NCBI GenBank assembly: GCA_959347315.1
Contig: OY365810.1
Location: 11,219,728 to 11,283,727, forward strand
Source: Bimastos eiseni
Taxonomy: Eukaryota; Annelida; Clitellata; Crassiclitellata; Lumbricidae
Reading direction: 5' to 3'
DNA: 64,000 nt
Shown here one piece after another: positions 60,226-64,000 of this stretch. Under the pieces are notes generated by a model, which was not told the DNA's origin, ran no database searches, and saw only the letters and a program-made list of their open reading frames with translations. The position numbers were made by a program, and so were the translations under genes. Positions within the stretch are counted from its first letter, which is position 1. Every line of letters starts with the position of its first letter.

Positions 60226-61526
60226 AGTACAGATACTTAACACAGAATATACTCATCATATACGATCATTAAGTCCGCACTACGATCGACAGACGTCGGT
60301 ACTACGCTCGCCCCGTTACTATTACGCTCAAATGCGCTCGCGCTGCGCTTCTTTCCATCACGCTCGCACCACGTTTTTTTTAACATGTTCAAAATTTTGT
60401 CACGCGCTCCTCGCTTATGGTGACGGCGCCACGCTCGATCGCAATTGCAATACGTTCATAGAAGATCGAACTGCAGTTCTACAGCGGTTCTACTGCGTTC
60501 TACACGTTTCTACCACGCTCTATGAGCGTGAAGAGAGCGCTGTGAGATCGGGGCCTAGTGTGACGGTGTTTTTACGGCTTTCAATTGAAATTTAACAGTA
60601 AACGACCACGATCTCACCACGTTCGAGAGAATTCTTGGACCCAGGTCGTTCGTTCGAAGCGTAGTCAGATCGGGGTAAAGTGTGACGGGGGCCTAACCGT
60701 CTATATGTATGCCTCTGTGTCTGTCTAGTGTGTGTCACTGTTCTCAGTTCTGATTTAGGTCTATCTAGCCTCTATTAATTTTAGCCTGTCTGCCGGGTTC
60801 TCTCTCTCTCTCTCTCTCTCTCACTCTCACTCTCACTCTCTCTCTCTCTCTCTCTCTCTTTTTCTCTCTCTCTCTCTCTCTCCTTTATTTTCTTACTCTG
60901 AATCTTTCTAACTCAGTGACCAGCGTTAAGAGGTTTAGAATAGTTGTCGACGTTAACAGTTTGCTCATAAATTTTATGCATTCAGAAACAGTTGTTACAA
61001 GTTTGCGCACGCCAACCGTAATTAGATAATTACTGAGCAAGGTTTAAAGCTCTTACCAAAATTTCCACAATGAGTGGTCCTTCATAGACCAGTGTTAGCC
61101 ACGTATGAGACTTGTCTTAGTTTAGAGTTGTAGGAATTTTTTTATGACATCACTGCCCCATCTCAGTCATACGAGTCATCGACTAGCAGGCTAAAGCTCC
61201 TAAATATCTCTGCGACTTAATGCGAAAGCCTCTGTCTGCTGTCTCCTCCCGCCCTCTCCAGTCTGCGGATCGACTTGATCTTCTTGTTCCACGGGCACGG
61301 ACTGCTATAATTCAACATCGTGCATGAATATATGAAGTGATCAATTTATTTACCAACAATTACACCATAATTATTCTACTTTACACTCGCTTACGTCGTC
61401 AATTTATTCGTGTCTCCTGCTAATTCTTTCTGTCTCATGTCCATCATAACGACATATTTTGTGTATTTCACAATTAAAATAAAAAACAACACAAACAGTA
61501 CAGATACTTAACACAGAATATACTCA
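60226..61526 (+). repeat. 30-bp direct repeats flanking a 1.24-kb segment
   Basis: 60226-60255 and 61497-61526 are identical 30-mers (starting agtacagatacttaacac). The segment between has GC-rich 'acgctcg' repeats (60,300-60,560), two similar 'gatcgggg..agtgtgacgg' sequences in the same orientation near 60,548 and 60,671, and a CT microsatellite. It looks like an insertion flanked by a long duplication, or a product of repeat recombination. Confidence 0.7.
60799..60882 (+). repeat. CT microsatellite
   Basis: About 80 bp of CT repeats with a few interruptions. Confidence 0.9.
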
Positions 61527-62010
61527 CGAGCACATACTAAGTACTATGCAGTATTAAGCATGTTGTTGTTGATTGTACAACGACATCAGGTCTAAGTGAT
61601 AATATAAAAAAATGCGCGTGTGAAACGCTACCTATTGTCTTTTGTATATAATCGAATTGGGTGCTGCTGATGATATATATAGTTTTCTTCTGATTATTCG
61701 CTGACGGCCATTGCCGTAGAAATTGCTGAATGATATGCGGTCGCCACTGTAGGTTAAGTAATGAAAATGAACCCGCGACGGCGGCGGATTAATACATACA
61801 GCTAACGTGCGCGATACTAAAGATGCGATTCTAAGCTAAATAATGTGAATGAGAAGAAATTAATGAAGATGGTTTGCGCGCTACGTGAAAGCTAAGCTTA
61901 GGTCTACTCTCACGGCGCCCCAAGTGGAATAGTTGGTGGCAGCTGATGACGCTATGAAGATGAGATAGTGAGACTCAAGAAAGGAAAAAATTGTACAAAT
62001 CGTACCCCAG
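61527..62010 (+). other. Intergenic, no recognisable feature
   Basis: No exon, RNA gene or element was seen. Confidence 0.5.
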
Positions 62011-62011
62011 C

Positions 62012-62076
<65 letters not shown>

Positions 62077-62640
62077 ATGATGATGATGATGATGATGATA
62101 ACGATGCTTGTAGTGTATTGTATTTAAGTATTTATAGAGCACTTCTAGTCGGGTGAACCGTTCAGAGGCGCTGCCAGTGTACAAATTCCCGCGAGAAGAA
62201 GCAGGTTTTGAATAGGAATGCGAGACAGTGGAGGAGAAAAGAATTAAATAAAGATGCAGTTATGGGCGTGGCGCAAGATGTCATCGTACCCAGGCGGGGA
62301 ACACGAATAGGGAGGGAGGGATCAGTTTTAACACCTGGAAAGCAATCTATGAACCTAAATAGTTGAAGGGATAGAAAGAGCACGAGCATAGAGAATTTTA
62401 CTACAGAATATAAAATTAAGGTTGGGACGGACAAATAGACATGGACAGAAACGAGGCTAAGTAAGGCATAAGAGGCATCAGAGTAATGTGACTCCAAAAC
62501 GTTACCTAAAATAGAGGAGATGCTGTCTGGTAAGGGGGCCCAGAAAGTGCCTGTTAGATATATGAGCGGAAACACACTTCGAACACGCGAAGAACAAGCA
62601 ATGATATGGAGGAACATTTTAATAGTGTCCCTAATTGCCC
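62012..62640 (-). mobile_element. LINE 3' end with GATGAT microsatellite tail
   Basis: A GATGAT run (62,012-62,103) abuts 'tatagagcacttctagtc...cgttcagaggcgctgcc', the LINE 3' stem. On the minus strand the order is coding or UTR remnant, stem, then an ATC-repeat tail, as in the copy at 8140-8734. The 151-codon minus frame through it lacks clear RT motifs. Confidence 0.6.
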
Positions 62641-62654
62641 AGGAAAATAATAAA

Positions 62655-63180
62655 AAACAACATTAGTTTAGACACGGATCTCCAAACAATGGATGCACAT
62701 CTACATGCTATCACAGAGAAAGAAGTAAAACGATCAATGAATAGATTGAGAAATTGGAAAGTTGCGGGCACAGATGGCAAAGAGGCAGAATTGTTGAAGA
62801 GTTGATGAAAGGAAATGGTCATTAGAATTACCAATTTGTGCAATATGTTATGGAACACCTGAGAAATACCAAGAGACTGTCAGGATGGAATCATCATACC
62901 AATCCCAAAAGGTGATCATAGAGATTGCACTAAATAGAGGGGAATTACACTGCTCTCTGTGTCAGAAAAAGTAATGTCTGTCATACTTTACGATAAAGTT
63001 CAGGAGGCTGCTGACAGTATTTTACGACAACGGCAGGGTGGATTTAGAAAGAATCGATCCTCCTGGGATCAAATGTGTACATTACGACAGATGATTGAAA
63101 ATTTGTGGCTGAAAACACAAGATTACTTGACAACTTCATATTTCAGTAAATGTTGGCAGTTATATGTGAATATAAATTAG
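62655..63180 (+). pseudogene. LINE reverse-transcriptase fragment (endonuclease-RT type)
   Basis: The translation gives ITEKEVKRSMNRLRNWKVAG, then IPRDCQDGIIIPIPKGD, then RGITLLSVSEKVMSVILYDK, then ILRQRQGGFRKNRSSWDQM. This is the N-terminal RT region (E-V..A...LK..KA.G.D; W....I.PI.K.GD...; RGI.LLS...K; Q.GFR..RS..DQ). Two in-frame stops near 62,803 and one near 62,936 show it is dead. It ends before the catalytic YxDD. Confidence 0.82.
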
Positions 63181-63309
63181 TTTTGCGCCTGTAAACTTTC
63201 ATTTATTAATTTCTACTATTGGCCGGAATATTAACAAAAAGACTGAGAGGTTTACTTTTGAATGGCCCACCCTATATATATAAATGAATATATATGTACA
63301 TATAATTCT

Positions 63310-63900
63310 TTATATTTCTTTGAGGCTTGGATGTCGACAAATCGCCTACGACTCAGCCCAACAAAAACCAATTTATCTGGCTTGGCACTCGCAATCAGCT
63401 TATGCAGCTCGACTTAGTTGCCATTAGTGCTGACTTATCCCTCTCTGTATTTTCTTCTGCTGTCCAGGACATTGGAGTAACGTTGGACCAAGAGCTTGCC
63501 TTTTATTCACCGTCTCTGCCGTGATTCATGCTACCAGTTGCGTCAGCTCCGCACTGTTACTCGCTCGCTAACTCCAGGCGCAACATCTATCCCTGTCAAT
63601 GCTTTTATTACAGTCCGACTAGATTACTGTTGCTCACTCTATGCAGGGTTCCAACTGGGCGGTTGCGGTGTCGTGGACCTGATCTTGCGTTCTGTTGCAC
63701 GTACTGTCAGGCGAATTCCGAAATTTGGCCATGTCTTCAACTATATGCTCGATGTGCTCTACTGGCTCCCTTCCAGCACCGCATCTCATTCCGTATCATC
63801 TCTTTGGTATGGCTGTCCTTGCTGGGTATCGCCCCTGCCTATCTTTGCGATCTCTGATACTCTACTTTTAGTGCACCGAGTTGCCGCTTTCACCGCTCCG
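63310..63900 (+). pseudogene. CR1/L2-like LINE fragment (RT C-terminal and post-RT)
   Basis: The translation has LSPTKTNLSGLALAI and, in a shifted frame, NQFIWLGTRNQLMQLDL and VQDIGVTLDQELAF, the post-YADD region. It continues in another frame as TVRRIPKFGHVFNYMLDVLY and WLPFQHRISFRIISLVWLSL. It is the same family as 8140-8734 (GRIPKFGHIFRYM). At least two frameshifts are present. Confidence 0.78.
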
Positions 63901-64000
63901 GTACGTGACGTTTTGGCGAAGCCGTTTTGTCGCAGCGCTGTTTTGGCGCAGGACGTTTGGGCGCAGATCTGTGATATAATAATATTGTATGTTATATATT

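Overview
The window is animal nuclear DNA. It has many short exons with GT/AG introns, phase-1 introns bounding extracellular modules, no operons, abundant non-LTR retrotransposon remnants, a tRNA-derived SINE, hAT, MULE and MITE-like debris, and long ATT, TATC and GATG microsatellites. Multi-domain C-type lectin receptors, an RLE-type LINE and a DUF7869-like gene fit a marine invertebrate, possibly a sponge. The phylum cannot be fixed from the sequence alone.

Positions 1-42,694 (+ strand) are a tandem cluster of C-type lectin receptor genes. The 3' end of one gene occupies 172-2441: the last part of a C-type lectin domain (CTLD), a stalk exon and a transmembrane/tail exon. Next comes what I read as one large gene, 4568-40371: a signal-peptide exon, a four-CTLD block (10278-21555), a second copy of the same block (23097-34521), a ninth CTLD (35488-37417), a stalk exon (38660-38713) and a transmembrane/tail exon (40115-40371). 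All 28 exons join in frame to about 1,427 residues. In both blocks a phase 1-1 exon encoding a PAN/Apple-like domain (12364-12666 and 26273-26566) lies inside the intron that splits the first CTLD. A partial third copy of a gene 3' region (41285-42694) holds an orphan stalk exon and ends where a hAT-like terminus cuts the transmembrane exon.

Introns of the large gene carry an antisense 907-codon RLE-type LINE ORF (5049-7772), several decayed LINE 3' ends, SINE copies, a 396-bp MITE present in one block only, a 280-bp TATC array and several minisatellites.

Positions 43-64 kb are repeat-rich and intergenic. They hold a MULE transposase fragment, two opposite-facing LTRs (49941-50585 and 59104-59689, the latter a solo LTR with a 4-bp target duplication), and between them a spliced DUF7869-like, DDE-transposase-like gene (53504-57487) with frame damage and a decayed duplicate of its 3' exon. 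The right end carries two further LINE fragments.

The large gene probably makes a type I membrane receptor. Several CTLDs keep EPN/WND-type calcium and sugar-binding residues, and the tails carry YxxI/L motifs (TPYDTI; EEQPYGTL) that resemble ITSM and hemITAM elements. This suggests glycan recognition coupled to endocytosis or kinase signalling; it is inference from motifs.
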